DNA from: Rugosimonospora africana | GTDB taxonomy: Bacteria > Actinomycetota > Actinomycetes > Mycobacteriales > Micromonosporaceae | DNA length: 52,245 nucleotides | Reading direction: 5' to 3' | NCBI RefSeq assembly: GCF_016862975.1 | Contig: NZ_BONZ01000042.1 | Coordinates: 1 to 52,245 of the forward strand | Part shown: piece after piece, positions 44,284-52,245 of the stretch | Layout: each line of letters begins with the position of its first letter | How positions within the stretch are numbered: the first letter of the stretch is position 1 | The notes under the pieces: generated by a model | Databases searched by the model: none | Seen by the model: only the letters and a program-made list of their open reading frames with translations | What the model was told of the DNA's origin: nothing | Made by a program: the position numbers and the translations under genes

Positions 44284-45345
44284 GTGACGACTGGCAAGCT
44301 ACTGGGCGGCATCGTCGCTGCGATCCTTGGCATGGTGGTCGTGTGTGGCCTTGGCGCAGCCACCCTTGTCGATGGTGGCTCCACCGGCTGCGCCGTGCCC
44401 ATGATCAGTCAGGCCGCGGTGGCCGCGCCCGCTGGCGGCTGGCCTCAGGTCGGAAACTATCGCCCCGACCAGGTAGCTCTGGCCGCCGTCATCGTGTCCG
44501 TCGGTGAGCAGATGGGAATTCCGGTTCGCGGCCCGGTCATTGCCGTGGCCACCGCGATTCAGGAGTCCGACCTGACCAACCCGGCCGGCGGGGACCGGGA
44601 CTCGGTGGGCCTGTTCCAACAGCGACCCAGCCAGGGTTGGGGCACACCCGACCAGCTGCACGACCCGGTGTACGCCAGTCGCATGTTCTACGCCAGGCTG
44701 CAGGCCATCCCCGGCTGGCAGGACATGTCCCTGACCGGGGCGGCGCAGGCCGTGCAGCGCAGCGCCTACCCCGACGCCTACGCCAGATGGGAGCCTGACG
44801 CGACCATGCTGGTCGACGCCGTAGGTTCCTCGAATTGGCGAACAATCCCGGGAGATCTTGAAAAGTGTCCGGTCGATTGTCCGCGGTTGGTGAACCCTAA
44901 TGAACAGTCCAGTCCATCCCCAGGTTGTATGGACGGTTCCGCGGTGCTGACGCGGGCAGCGACGTGGGTGAGCGCGTGGAAGGGCGGTCCGGTGCCGTAC
45001 CTGTCCAGCTCAGAGCCGGCGTCCTGGTTCCACGGGTACCGTCGCGATTGTTCCGGATACGTCTCGATGGCGTTGGGTCTGGCCGGGCCAGGTCTGGACA
45101 CTGCAGGGCTGGCCGCACGGTCCGCGCCGATTTCGAAGACCGACCTTCGCGCAGGTGATCTGCTGATCAACCCGACACCTGACCTCGCCGGGCACGTCGT
45201 GATTTTCGATCACTGGACGGATCCCACGATGACGAGCTATCTGGGTTACGAGCAATCCGGGGACGGTGGAACCCACCATCGAGTCATCCCGTATCCATAC
45301 TTCGCCGACTACCAGATGAGTCCGTACCGGTTCCTCAATCGTTAG
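44284..45345 (+). CDS. Conjugation peptidoglycan hydrolase: lytic transglycosylase-like plus NlpC/P60-like domains
   Basis: This 353-residue exported protein probably opens the cell wall for the transfer apparatus (VirB1 role). After a membrane/signal segment (LLGGIVAAILGMVVVCGLGA) comes a region resembling lysozyme-like transglycosylases used in Gram-positive conjugation: GPVIAVATAIQESDLTNPAG (with the expected Glu), SVGLFQQRPSQGWGT and YASRMFYARL. A linker (NPNEQSSPSPG) leads to a C-terminal cysteine-peptidase-like domain with DCSGYVSMALGL (Cys near residue 256) and a catalytic-type His in GHVVIFDHW. GTG 44284 follows GAGG. It is separated from the main transfer operon by the accessory block. 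Confidence 0.8.
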   Translation: MTTGKLLGGIVAAILGMVVVCGLGAATLVDGGSTGCAVPMISQAAVAAPAGGWPQVGNYRPDQVALAAVIVSVGEQMGIPVRGPVIAVATAIQESDLTNPAGGDRDSVGLFQQRPSQGWGTPDQLHDPVYASRMFYARLQAIPGWQDMSLTGAAQAVQRSAYPDAYARWEPDATMLVDAVGSSNWRTIPGDLEKCPVDCPRLVNPNEQSSPSPGCMDGSAVLTRAATWVSAWKGGPVPYLSSSEPASWFHGYRRDCSGYVSMALGLAGPGLDTAGLAARSAPISKTDLRAGDLLINPTPDLAGHVVIFDHWTDPTMTSYLGYEQSGDGGTHHRVIPYPYFADYQMSPYRFLNR

Positions 45346-45470
45346 CTATTGCATCTGTTGCAACATACGCGGAGCTTCGATCGCGCTCGATTGTAGATCA
45401 TCAAGTGCGCTGATTTGGGCGTCGACCAGGCGAGCCGTATCCGATTCAACATTGATGCGTTGGATGCAAC

Positions 45471-46060
45471 GTGACGGTTGCCGATCTTCCGGGTGCTGCG
45501 CCGCTGATGCTGACCGACGGGATGTCTTGCTTGGATCCGGCGACGGCGGTGTTCGAGACGATGCTGGAGGGCTGAGCCCGTCAGCAAAGCACCCGGGGCT
45601 GTCGGGGGATACCGTGCGTGCGCGGTTAGCGCTGATCTGCCGGTTGGCCGAGTTCACCAATCAGTACCCGTGGCAGTGGACGTGCGCCGAGTTGGAGGCG
45701 TTTTTCGACATGCTGCGCTCGGGGCCTCGGCCGGCAGCGTTGTCGACGTTGCGCGGTTACCAGACCACGATGCGGTTGTTTCAGGACTTCGTGACCGACA
45801 CCCGGTACGCGTGGCCGCAGGCGTGTCGCGACCGGTTCGGGCAGGCACCGGCGGTGGTGTTGCACGAGTGGAACTCCATGGTGCACGTCGGGGAGTACGA
45901 GGGCCGGCCGGGGCGGCGGCCGTTGACCTACGACGAGGTGCAGGTCTTGTTCGACACCGCCGACCAGCGGGTGGACGACATCCGGTCGCGAGGGCGCAAG
46001 GGCGCGCTGGTCGTGGGTCCGGGATGCCGCGGTTCTCAAGAAGGTCTTCGCCATAGGCCA
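45471..46060 (+). pseudogene. Tyrosine recombinase (integrase) remnant
   Basis: Parts of an integrase N-terminal and core-binding region are readable in three frames. GTG 45471 starts DLPGAAPLMLTDGM and ATAVFETMLEG, then a TGA (45573-45575) replaces the expected Trp of GWARQQ. A shift near 45590 leads to LSGDTVRARLALICRLAEF, FTNQYPWQWTCAELEAFFDM and LRGYQTTMRLFQDFV. A second shift near 46000 leads to SWVRDAAVLKKVFA, after which homology stops at about 46055. The whole catalytic domain (R, HxxR, Y) is missing. Nonsense, two frameshifts and truncation show a long-dead gene at the element's right end. Confidence 0.8.
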
Positions 46061-46446
46061 TCGGGGGACAGAGGCTCCACCCGCGGCAGACGACCTCGCC
46101 GTCCAGTTCCGTGTGGAGGGTGCAGACGCGGTGATGGGAGCTGAGACTGGATGCGTGGGGGAACGACTACGACTGCGGCCGAAGAACCCACGCGGTGCGT
46201 CAACATCGTGCCTGTAGCCGAGGGCCTGCTCGAAGTTGACCGTCTGCGGCCGGTTCGCCGAAACGGCCCGCTCGTCGCAGAGGCGCGAATGTCGCTGGGG
46301 AGCGGGTCGGCAGCTGGCCTGTGCTCCGGTAGGTCGCGGCTCACAGACGAGCTAAGGTTCCCGGCCGTGGACATCTCGGAGCGCCTTGGGCTGCCCATGG
46401 TGCGTTCACGCCACGTCGTCCCCGCTACCCGCTCGGATGCTTGCTC
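46061..46446. other. Gap between the integrase remnant and the GlnR-type gene
   Basis: No gene is supported; frames here are short and lack starts with ribosome sites. The right attachment site of the element would be expected near 46060, but no direct repeat with the left side was recognised. Confidence 0.4.
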
Positions 46447-47190
46447 TCAGCCGGCGCGAACTGTGTCTTGTGTAGTACTGACCCGGATGGGTGCTGCCTC
46501 GGCGTCCGGCAACGCGCGGGTCGGCTGGACGACGAATTTGTACCCGACGTGGCGGACGGTGCCGATCATCGACTCGTACTCCGAGCCCAGTTTGGCGCGC
46601 AGTCGCCGGACGTGGACGTCCACCGTGCGGGTACCGCCGAAGTAGTCGTAGCCCCAGACCTCGCGCAGCAGTTGGTCGCGGCTGAAGACTCGACCGGGGT
46701 GTTGGGCGAGGAGCTTGAGCAGCTCGAATTCTTTGTATGTCAGGGCGAGTGGCTGGCCTCTCAGCTTTGCGGTATAGCTGTCAGGGTCGATGGCCAGCTC
46801 GCCGCCGCGTATAACGGCGCCATCGTTGGCCTGGGGCGCGGCGAACCGGTCGACGGCCAGACGCAGCCGGGCTTCGATCTCGGCGGGTCCGGCCGAGGTG
46901 AGGATTACGTCATCGATGCCCCAAGCGGCGGACAGCGCGACCAGACCTGACTCGCGAACTACGGATAGCAGCGGCACGCCCAAGCCCGTGGCGTGCAGCA
47001 TCCGGCAGGTGGCCCGGGCGTCGGCGAGTTCGGTGCGCGCGTCGAGGAGAACGACGTCCGGCGACATGTCGGACACCAGGGCTCGGACATCGCGAGGTGC
47101 GGTGTGTACCGAGTGTGGAAGCAGTTCCAGGGCGGGCAGCACCCTGTCGGGCGCGCCCGCATCGACGCCCGTTAACAACAGAATGTCCAA
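46447..47190 (-). CDS. glnR: GlnR-type OmpR-family response regulator
   Basis: This 247-residue regulator closely resembles GlnR, the global nitrogen regulator of actinomycetes. The receiver part reads ILLLTG, PDVVLLDARTEL and WGIDDVILTSAGPAEIEARL; the last is a GlnR hallmark. The winged-helix DNA-binding domain is very conserved: LTYKEFELLKLLAQHPGRVF, REVWGYDYFGGTRTVDVHVR and GTVRHVGYKFV. The Asp-x-Arg of LLDAR matches the GlnR pattern in which the Asp is structural rather than phosphorylated (family knowledge). The start is taken as TTG 47190, six bases after GGAGG; the frame is open to 47298 without a site. Whether this is the genome's main GlnR or a paralogue cannot be told from the window. 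Confidence 0.8.
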   Translation of the reverse strand: MDILLLTGVDAGAPDRVLPALELLPHSVHTAPRDVRALVSDMSPDVVLLDARTELADARATCRMLHATGLGVPLLSVVRESGLVALSAAWGIDDVILTSAGPAEIEARLRLAVDRFAAPQANDGAVIRGGELAIDPDSYTAKLRGQPLALTYKEFELLKLLAQHPGRVFSRDQLLREVWGYDYFGGTRTVDVHVRRLRAKLGSEYESMIGTVRHVGYKFVVQPTRALPDAEAAPIRVSTTQDTVRAG

Positions 47191-47530
47191 GTGTCGCCTC
47201 CGTCTCAACGGCGGTTCCCAGCGGCGTTGGCAGGCAGGTTGAGAGCCGAGCCTACCGATCGGTCGGCTGAATCTGGTAGGTGACATTGCACACCTCATGC
47301 ATCGAGCTGTTGAGTGCTCAGGCCGCCGCGGGCAACTCCTCGCGGGCGGTACGAGCCGAGACTGGTCCCACGCGATCGGCCAGCTACGTCACTCTGAAGT
47401 GCGGTCATCGGACTGTCCGTCCTTCAAGATCCTCTTCGTCTCGAAGGATCTATGAGTGTGTGGTGGCCGCTCCTGACGGTGTGCTGCCGGGATCGAAACC
47501 GTTGGTCGCGGGTGCGCTCGCGTACTGCCG

Positions 47531-48649
47531 ATGGTGCTGTTCGGTCCACTGGCCGGGGCGCTGGCCGACCGCTACGACCGGCGCCGGCCGATGATCGCCT
47601 CCGATGTGATCCGGGCTGCGATCATGATGCTTCTGGCCGCCGTAGCAATGGCGGACCTGCCAGTGTTCCTGGCGTCGGTGCTCGCCGCGGCCTCCACGGT
47701 CGCCTCGGTGGTATACCCGCCATGCGTCGCCGCGACCACGTCCCGGATCCTGACCGCCGCCGACCTGCCCGCGGCCACTGCCACGCGGTCGGCCATCGGG
47801 GCCGCATCGGTGGTCGCCGGTGCCTTGCTGCTGCTCCTACATTCCCCGGCGTGGGCGTTTGTGATCAAAGCCAGTACGTTCGCGGTATCGGCACTTTTCT
47901 GGTCGGCCTCGGCGCCCAGCTCGCGCCGCCGGCGCGGGACCTGCGGCCCACCACGGACCTGGGTGCGCGACACGAACTTCGCGAGGGATTCGCGGCATTG
48001 CGGGGCGACGCGATTGCAGTCCGCATCATCGGCGCCGACGTCATGCGCTGCCTTGCGTACGGAGCTCACACCGTCCTGTTGCTGATGCTCAGCCGACGGG
48101 CTAGGCAGCGGCTACGGCTACCTGCTGGCCGCCATCGGCATCGGCGGGTTGATCGGCGCGGCGGTCGCGGCGCGGTTGCGCGTTCGTGATCCGCTCCGGC
48201 TGGTCGGGGTCACGCTGTTGGTGATCGCCGTGCCCGCGGCATTGCTGGCAGTGGCGCCGTCCGTGCCCATAGCCGTGATGCTGGTCGCCACGATCGGGGC
48301 TGGCCGCGTGACGGTCGAGGTTGTGGTGGACACATCCCTCGCGCGGCGCCTGGGCGAGACCGTTCTGGCCCGGGCGTACGGCCTGGCGTATCCGGCCGGA
48401 ATCGCGGCCGGCTCCCTGATCACGGCACCGCCGACCGGATGGCTCGGCTTGGCTGGCGCGCTCGTCGTGGTGGGAGCCCTGGTCGAGGCCGACGCCCTCG
48501 GGATCCTGCTCCCGGCGATGACGTGGTGGCCGGTACGTCCGGTCCGGCTCGTCGCGTCGGGCCCGAGCGGGAAGGAGCGAATTCAGCGTGGCCGATGGCC
48601 CGATGGTCGAGCGCATCCCCGCAACGTACCGTTTCGGCGTGAATCGTGA
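47531..48649 (+). pseudogene. MFS transporter, frameshifted and N-terminally degraded
   Basis: Consecutive pieces of a 12-segment major facilitator exporter lie in alternating frames. Frame A (from 47531) reads LFGPLAGALADRYDRRRPM, the MFS loop-2 motif, through VIKASTFAVSALFW. Frame B (about 47905-48090) reads LREGFAALRGDAIAVRIIGA and YGAHTVLLLML. Frame A resumes at 48101 with LGSGYGYLLAAIGIGGLIGA and runs to the end. Two compensating shifts, near 47905 and 48090, and the loss of the first membrane segments make it non-functional. It is transcribed toward the truncated ATPase gene. Confidence 0.75.
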
Positions 48650-49175
48650 GCTGGTCAGCCCCGTCCTGGTCGGCCGTCGCACCGAGCTGGGCCGGCTGTG
48701 CTCCCTGCTGGACCAGGCCGTCGCCGAGCAACCGCACGTCGCACTCCTAGCCGGCGAGGCGGGCGTGGGAAAGAGCCGCCTGGTCCAGGAGGTCGCCCGC
48801 ATCGCGCGTGATTCGGGTGCGCGCGTGCTCGTCGGCGGATGCGTGGAGCTAGGTGGTGAGGGGCTGCCGCTGGCGCCCCTGACAGGCATGCTGCGTGCGG
48901 TCGTCCGGTCGAGCTCGAGCGAGGAACTCGACCAGTGCCTCGGGGCGGCGCGTCTGCCGTTGGCGCGGCTGCTGCCCGAGCTCAGCCCGGGCAGCAGCGG
49001 CCACGCGCACGAAGGTTTGCCGACTCAGCTGTTGGAGTCTGTGCTGGGCCTGATCACCCGGCCGGCGGCGACCCGACCGCTGCTCATCGCCGTCGAGGAT
49101 CTGTACTGGGTAGACCGATCGACGCTGGATCTCTTGAACACCCCGAGAGGTGTCGACACGTCTCTGTATCACTGA
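48588..49175 (+). pseudogene. Truncated LuxR-type (LAL) AAA ATPase regulator
   Basis: The N-terminal 180 residues of a large ATP-binding LuxR-type regulator are intact: VLVGRRTELGRL, Walker A GEAGVGKSRLVQE and Walker B LLIAVEDLYWVDRSTLDLL. Full members are about 900-1000 residues and end in a LuxR helix-turn-helix. Here homology stops at about 49138 and a new tail (NTPRGVDTSLYH) leads to a stop inside the TetR operator region. The start GTG 48588 has AAGGAG upstream, so it was a normal gene before the deletion. Confidence 0.75.
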
Positions 49176-49198
49176 TACATTCTGTATCCGTGATACAG
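49165..49198. promoter_or_regulatory. Double palindromic operator of the TetR gene
   Basis: Two perfect inverted repeats share the half-site TGTATC: TGTATCA-C-TGATACA (49165-49179) and CTGTATC-CGT-GATACAG (49182-49198). The second covers the GTG start codon of the TetR gene, implying autorepression. A further 10-bp palindrome, GTGTCGACAC, lies at 49150-49159. Confidence 0.75.
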
Positions 49199-49765
49199 AG
49201 GACTGACACCCGGCAGACGTTGCTGGATGCGGCGACCGCAGTCGTTTCACAACAAGGAATCGACGGCACGTCACTACGTGCAATCTGTGCACGGGCCGGG
49301 GTGCAGCTACCAACGCTCTACCACTTCTTCGGTGACAAACAGCGGCTGCTTGATGCCGTGGTCGCGGCCAGTCTGGACCAGTACCTCGAACACAAGCAGG
49401 GACTGCAATCAACGGGTGATCCGCGGGCCGACCTGCGCCGCGGCTGGGATCTGCACGTCGGCTTTGCTCGGCAAAATCCGGCGATCTACCCGCTGATGTT
49501 TCCTCTGCGTCCTAGCCCCGAGCCGCAGGCCGCGACGCTGAGCCGCGAGATGCTACGGGCGGGCTTCCACCAGCTGGCTCGGGCTGGAGCGCTGCGATCC
49601 GGCGTCACAGCGGAGCTGGCAACTCGCTCGCTCAGCGCCGCCTTACGCGGCGTGGCAACCACGATCTGCGAGAACCCACACCACCGCGACAACTCCCGAC
49701 TCTCGGCGACTGTACGCGATGCGGTCATCGACGCCCTGCTTCATGAGGAGAGTCCCACAACGTGA
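49190..49765 (+). CDS. TetR-family transcriptional repressor
   Basis: This 191-residue repressor has an N-terminal helix-turn-helix of TetR type (TRQTLLDAATAVVSQQGIDG, TSLRAICARAGVQLPTLYHF, FGDKQRLLDAVV) and an all-helical ligand domain. GTG 49190 is used because the protein then begins with the usual short lead before the first helix; no strong ribosome site is present and the codon lies inside the second operator palindrome. It ends 23 bases before the SDR start, so both form an operon that the repressor probably controls. The ligand is unknown, perhaps the SDR substrate. Confidence 0.87.
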   Translation: MIQRTDTRQTLLDAATAVVSQQGIDGTSLRAICARAGVQLPTLYHFFGDKQRLLDAVVAASLDQYLEHKQGLQSTGDPRADLRRGWDLHVGFARQNPAIYPLMFPLRPSPEPQAATLSREMLRAGFHQLARAGALRSGVTAELATRSLSAALRGVATTICENPHHRDNSRLSATVRDAVIDALLHEESPTT

Positions 49766-49788
49766 TTCCCTGCCAGGTAGGAGAAGGC

Positions 49789-50541
49789 ATGCTGGCCGGC
49801 AAGGTCGTGCTGGTGACCGGCGCCAGCAGCGGGATCGGAGCCGAGGCCGCACGAGTGTTCGCCCGAGAGGGCGCCCGCGTGGTGCTAACCGCGCGTACGA
49901 CCGAACGGCTGGCCGAGGTCACCCGCCAGATCACCACCGAAGGTGGCGCTGCCAGCTACGTCGCCGGCGACATCAGCGCCGCCGACGACGTCGAGCGGAT
50001 CATCGACGCCGTGCTCAACCGGCATGGCCGTCTGGACGGCGCGTTCAACAACGCCGGTATCAGCCAGGGCGGTACGGCGCTTGCCGACATCGAGGAAGAA
50101 CGCTTCGATCGCGTGTTCGCAGTCAACGTCAGAGGCGTCTGGCTGTCTATGCGTGCGGAGATCCGGGCCCTGCTCGCGGCCGGCTCGCCAGGCTCGATCG
50201 TCAACACCAGCAGCGTCGGTGGCTTGCGTGGAGGTGCCCAGCTCAGCGCGTACTCGGCGAGCAAGCATGCGGTGATCGGACTGACCCGCTCAGCGGCTCA
50301 GGAATACGGTGAACACGGTATCCGGGTTAACGTGATCGCCCCCGGGACCACCGATACCCCAATGATTGCCGCCTGGAAACGACGCGAGCCTGACATCACC
50401 CAACGCCTGAACGCGGCTACCCCCCTCGGCCGAGGCGCCCACCCAGCCGAGGTGTCACAGGCTGCCACCTGGCTGCTCAGCGACCGCGCATCCTACGTAT
50501 CCGGTGCGACTCTCGCTGTTGACGGCGGCATGACAGCCTGA
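49789..50541 (+). CDS. Short-chain dehydrogenase/reductase (SDR)
   Basis: This 250-residue classical SDR has the NAD(P)-binding motif TGASSGIG, NNAG, catalytic Ser in INTSS-type NTSSVGGLRG, and the YxxxK pair in AYSASKHAV. The end (VSGATLAVDGGMTA) is typical of the FabG-like group. The Arg in VLTARTTERL suggests NADPH preference. ATG 49789 follows AGGAG by five bases; a GTG at 49762 overlaps the TetR stop but has no site. It is co-transcribed with the TetR repressor. Substrate unknown. Confidence 0.9.
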   Translation: MLAGKVVLVTGASSGIGAEAARVFAREGARVVLTARTTERLAEVTRQITTEGGAASYVAGDISAADDVERIIDAVLNRHGRLDGAFNNAGISQGGTALADIEEERFDRVFAVNVRGVWLSMRAEIRALLAAGSPGSIVNTSSVGGLRGGAQLSAYSASKHAVIGLTRSAAQEYGEHGIRVNVIAPGTTDTPMIAAWKRREPDITQRLNAATPLGRGAHPAEVSQAATWLLSDRASYVSGATLAVDGGMTA

Positions 50542-51232
50542 CGTACAGGCGAGCCCGGCCGTCGCTCGTTCGTACAAGCGTTCAATGAGAACGAGAAAGT
50601 CGAGCGAGTGAGTGTGCCCGCGGTGCGAAAATTGCTTCGGCTCGTTCTCCCGTCCGGATGCCGGGCGGCCGAGGGCGTCATGCGTCCTGCCGGATGGCTC
50701 GTCATGGTCGTCTTACGTCCTCTGCCGTTTTCACTAGAAACACGACTCATGCTGACGGTATGATCCACATCACTATGAGTAGTCTGTGGCGGAACAACCT
50801 CGCCCCAAGGCGGGCGACTTGTTGTCGTGGGGGATTGGATAAAGGTGCGGCCCCTGTCTGTCAGGGTGAGTTGAGGCCAGCGGCCACACATAGCAAGTCC
50901 GTTTGACGGGGCGAGATCAGGATCGAGAAGCGTTGAGCATCTCCGTTGTCGACGTTGTGGACCAGGATGGGCCCATGAGTCGGAAGAAGGGGCCACGTCA
51001 AGAGGGGCCTCGCGTGCGTCGGTCGTTCCCTGTCTGCTCCCGATGGTGAGCCTGCCGCCTGCCGCAAGCACCCAAATCGGCATAGGCACCGATCGTGGCA
51101 AACCTCAGGACTGGGCGTCTGCGTCGTTGCGTCGGTCGAGTGAGGCCACCGATCTGAGGAACTCATGGGATCCTGGCGAGCGCCTCCTGGAAGTCGTCGT
51201 AATCGATCGACTTGGCGACGTGAGGCCAACCG
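50542..51232. other. Intergenic region without a recognisable gene
   Basis: About 690 bases with lower GC around 50730-50790. Several frames are open (for example 50493-51101 reverse) but none has recognisable motifs or a good ribosome site. It may hold a decayed gene or the promoter region of neighbours. Confidence 0.45.
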
Positions 51233-52090
51233 CTAGTGGAGGAAATCAGCCAGTGCCGTGAGCCACTGGTCAGGTTGGTCGATGTGAGCCATGTGTCCGG
51301 CCTCGTCAAGGATGACCGCTCGGGCTACTGGGATCTGCGCAGCTGTCTGAACTGCCAGCTGCGCGGGGAAGGTCATGTCGTAACGGCCGTGTAGCAGCAG
51401 GATCGGGATACCGAGCGCAGCCAGTCGCTGGAGCGCGTTCTCGGGGCGCGCGCTGGGCAGCACGCCTGCTTGCCATAGATCGGCCCAGTCTCCGGAGAAG
51501 CGCACCGCGTCGAGCCGTTGCAGGTGATCAGGCAGTGCTTCCGGTCGCCACACGTCTACGGGCGCTGACGTCCGCGCCCAGGCTCGTACGAGGTCGGGGC
51601 CGGACAGGCCAGTTGGATCCGGTCCGAGGTCTGCGCCGGCGGCGTACCGGTTGTCTCGCTCCTGCCAGGCCGCGAAGGCGTCCGCCGGTACGGGGAGCAC
51701 GCTGCTGGAGGCGATGACCAACCGACGAATGCGGTGCGGGGCAGCGAGGGCGAGCCGCTGGGCGATGAGGCCGCCCGTGGAGAAGCCCAGCACGTCCGTG
51801 ACCGATGTGCCTGTCGCGTCCAGCAACGCGACCAGATCGGCCACCATCGCGTCCCAGGTGTATTCCTCCTTGGAAAGGTCGCGGGTCGAGCGGCCACAGC
51901 CACGCAGATCAGGTAGCAGGATCCGACATCGGTCGCCCCACTGCGACAGCGGCTCTCGCAGGTAGGAATGGTCCCAATCCGGGCCACCGTGGATGACCAG
52001 GAGAGCGCGTTCGGCGGGGCCGGCAGTGCTGGCCACGAACAACATGACCAACGGATCATGGCAAACCCGCACCATGGTCTCGTTGAACAT
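51233..52090 (-). CDS. Alpha/beta hydrolase, proline-iminopeptidase-like
   Basis: This 285-residue cytoplasmic hydrolase shows the oxyanion loop HGGPDWDHSYLR, LLPDLRGCGRS, the nucleophile elbow GFSTGG (Ser), acid in LLLHGRYDMTFP and the catalytic His in DEAGHMAHID. The HGGP motif and DLRGCGRS resemble prolyl aminopeptidases and related hydrolases, but many such proteins cleave esters or lactones. ATG 52090 is the first start; no strong ribosome site is visible. It stands alone at the window end. Confidence 0.88.
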   Translation of the reverse strand: MFNETMVRVCHDPLVMLFVASTAGPAERALLVIHGGPDWDHSYLREPLSQWGDRCRILLPDLRGCGRSTRDLSKEEYTWDAMVADLVALLDATGTSVTDVLGFSTGGLIAQRLALAAPHRIRRLVIASSSVLPVPADAFAAWQERDNRYAAGADLGPDPTGLSGPDLVRAWARTSAPVDVWRPEALPDHLQRLDAVRFSGDWADLWQAGVLPSARPENALQRLAALGIPILLLHGRYDMTFPAQLAVQTAAQIPVARAVILDEAGHMAHIDQPDQWLTALADFLH

Positions 52091-52245
52091 TGCGCCAGTC
52101 TGCCATGTCGAACCATCTGGGATGAGCCGTTAGCTCGCCGGCGAAGGAGCGCTCCTCGGCCCGGCAACGCCCGCATCGTCGCTTAGCTGTCAGGTACTGG
52201 TAGGCGGGGGACAAGGCGGCGGTGACGGGCGTTGAGCGGGTTCGA

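Larger units (their letters stand above)
22422..46060. mobile_element. Integrative conjugative element, apparently immobilised
   Basis: The core holds a full set of actinobacterial type IV conjugation genes in order: pilin (25747), TrbL/VirB6-like (26090), PrgI (27403), VirB4 ATPase (28350), VirD4-type coupling protein (30193), replication-relaxation protein (33026), plus a VirB1-like peptidoglycan hydrolase (44284). An HTH regulator and a repeat-rich non-coding region precede them, and accessory genes fill 34142-43831. A broken tyrosine recombinase closes the right end. Boundaries are inferred from gene content; no attachment-site duplication or tRNA target was found by eye. Confidence 0.8.

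Noticed and set aside
46151-46645. 164-codon plus-strand frame overlapping the GlnR-type gene
   Set aside because: Largely antisense to the conserved DNA-binding domain, with no motif or start signal.
50493-51101. 202-codon reverse-strand frame possibly from a transposase
   Set aside because: No catalytic motif or terminal inverted repeat could be recognised.
52190-52245. GCGGGTTCGA at the window end as a possible tRNA 3' part
   Set aside because: The preceding 60 bases do not fold into D and anticodon arms; the sequence is cut off, so it cannot be judged.

Overview
The window is chromosomal DNA from a high-GC Gram-positive actinomycete. The evidence is very high GC with GTG/TTG starts and AGGAGG-type ribosome sites, a GlnR-type regulator, a DUF3618/phage-holin-family membrane pair, and an actinobacterial-style conjugative element with a TrbL, PrgI, VirB4, VirD4 and replication-relaxation gene order. 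The family cannot be fixed by eye; Micromonosporaceae or Pseudonocardiaceae would both fit.

Layout. (1) 1-3003: a 15-bp tandem repeat, then a two-gene reverse-strand operon for a Tat-exported molybdenum hydroxylase and its 2Fe-2S partner. (2) 3852-10317: a cell-surface block with a pentapeptide-repeat protein coupled to a family 2 glycosyltransferase, a Wzz-like protein with a degenerate kinase domain, an LCP (LytR-CpsA-Psr) gene broken by an in-frame stop, and a WxL-like/DUF916-like secreted pair. (3) 10364-15000: a LysR regulator divergent from an EamA exporter, which overlaps a holin-family and a DUF3618 gene, then a membrane-anchored alpha/beta hydrolase. (4) 15126-21750: two paralogous fusions of an SCP2-like domain to a glycogen-debranching-type glycosidase, flanking an amidohydrolase. 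(5) 21985-22420: a frameshifted DUF4241 remnant at the left boundary of the mobile region.

(6) About 22.4-46.06 kb is an integrated conjugative element. Its left end holds a degenerate methyltransferase-like gene and about 1.2 kb of non-coding DNA carrying a GGTACC-rich array and CCCAACTGG-like repeats. An HTH regulator and the transfer genes follow (pilin, TrbL/VirB6-like, PrgI, VirB4, VirD4, replication-relaxation). Next comes a long accessory block of mostly unknown genes (GP88, GGDEF, FAD monooxygenase, DUF932, DUF4192) and a VirB1-like peptidoglycan hydrolase. The only integrase seen, at the right end, is a multiply broken remnant, so self-excision looks lost unless an integrase is supplied in trans.

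(7) 46.4-52.1 kb: a GlnR-type regulator, a frameshifted MFS transporter, a truncated LuxR-type ATPase, a TetR regulator with clear palindromic operators followed by a short-chain dehydrogenase, and an alpha/beta hydrolase. Six genes in the window are visibly broken (LCP, DUF4241, integrase, MFS, LuxR-type ATPase and possibly the DUF916-like start). Decay clusters near the element ends, but the LCP case is a single codon and could be a sequence error. No rRNA, tRNA, CRISPR array or intact insertion sequence was recognised.
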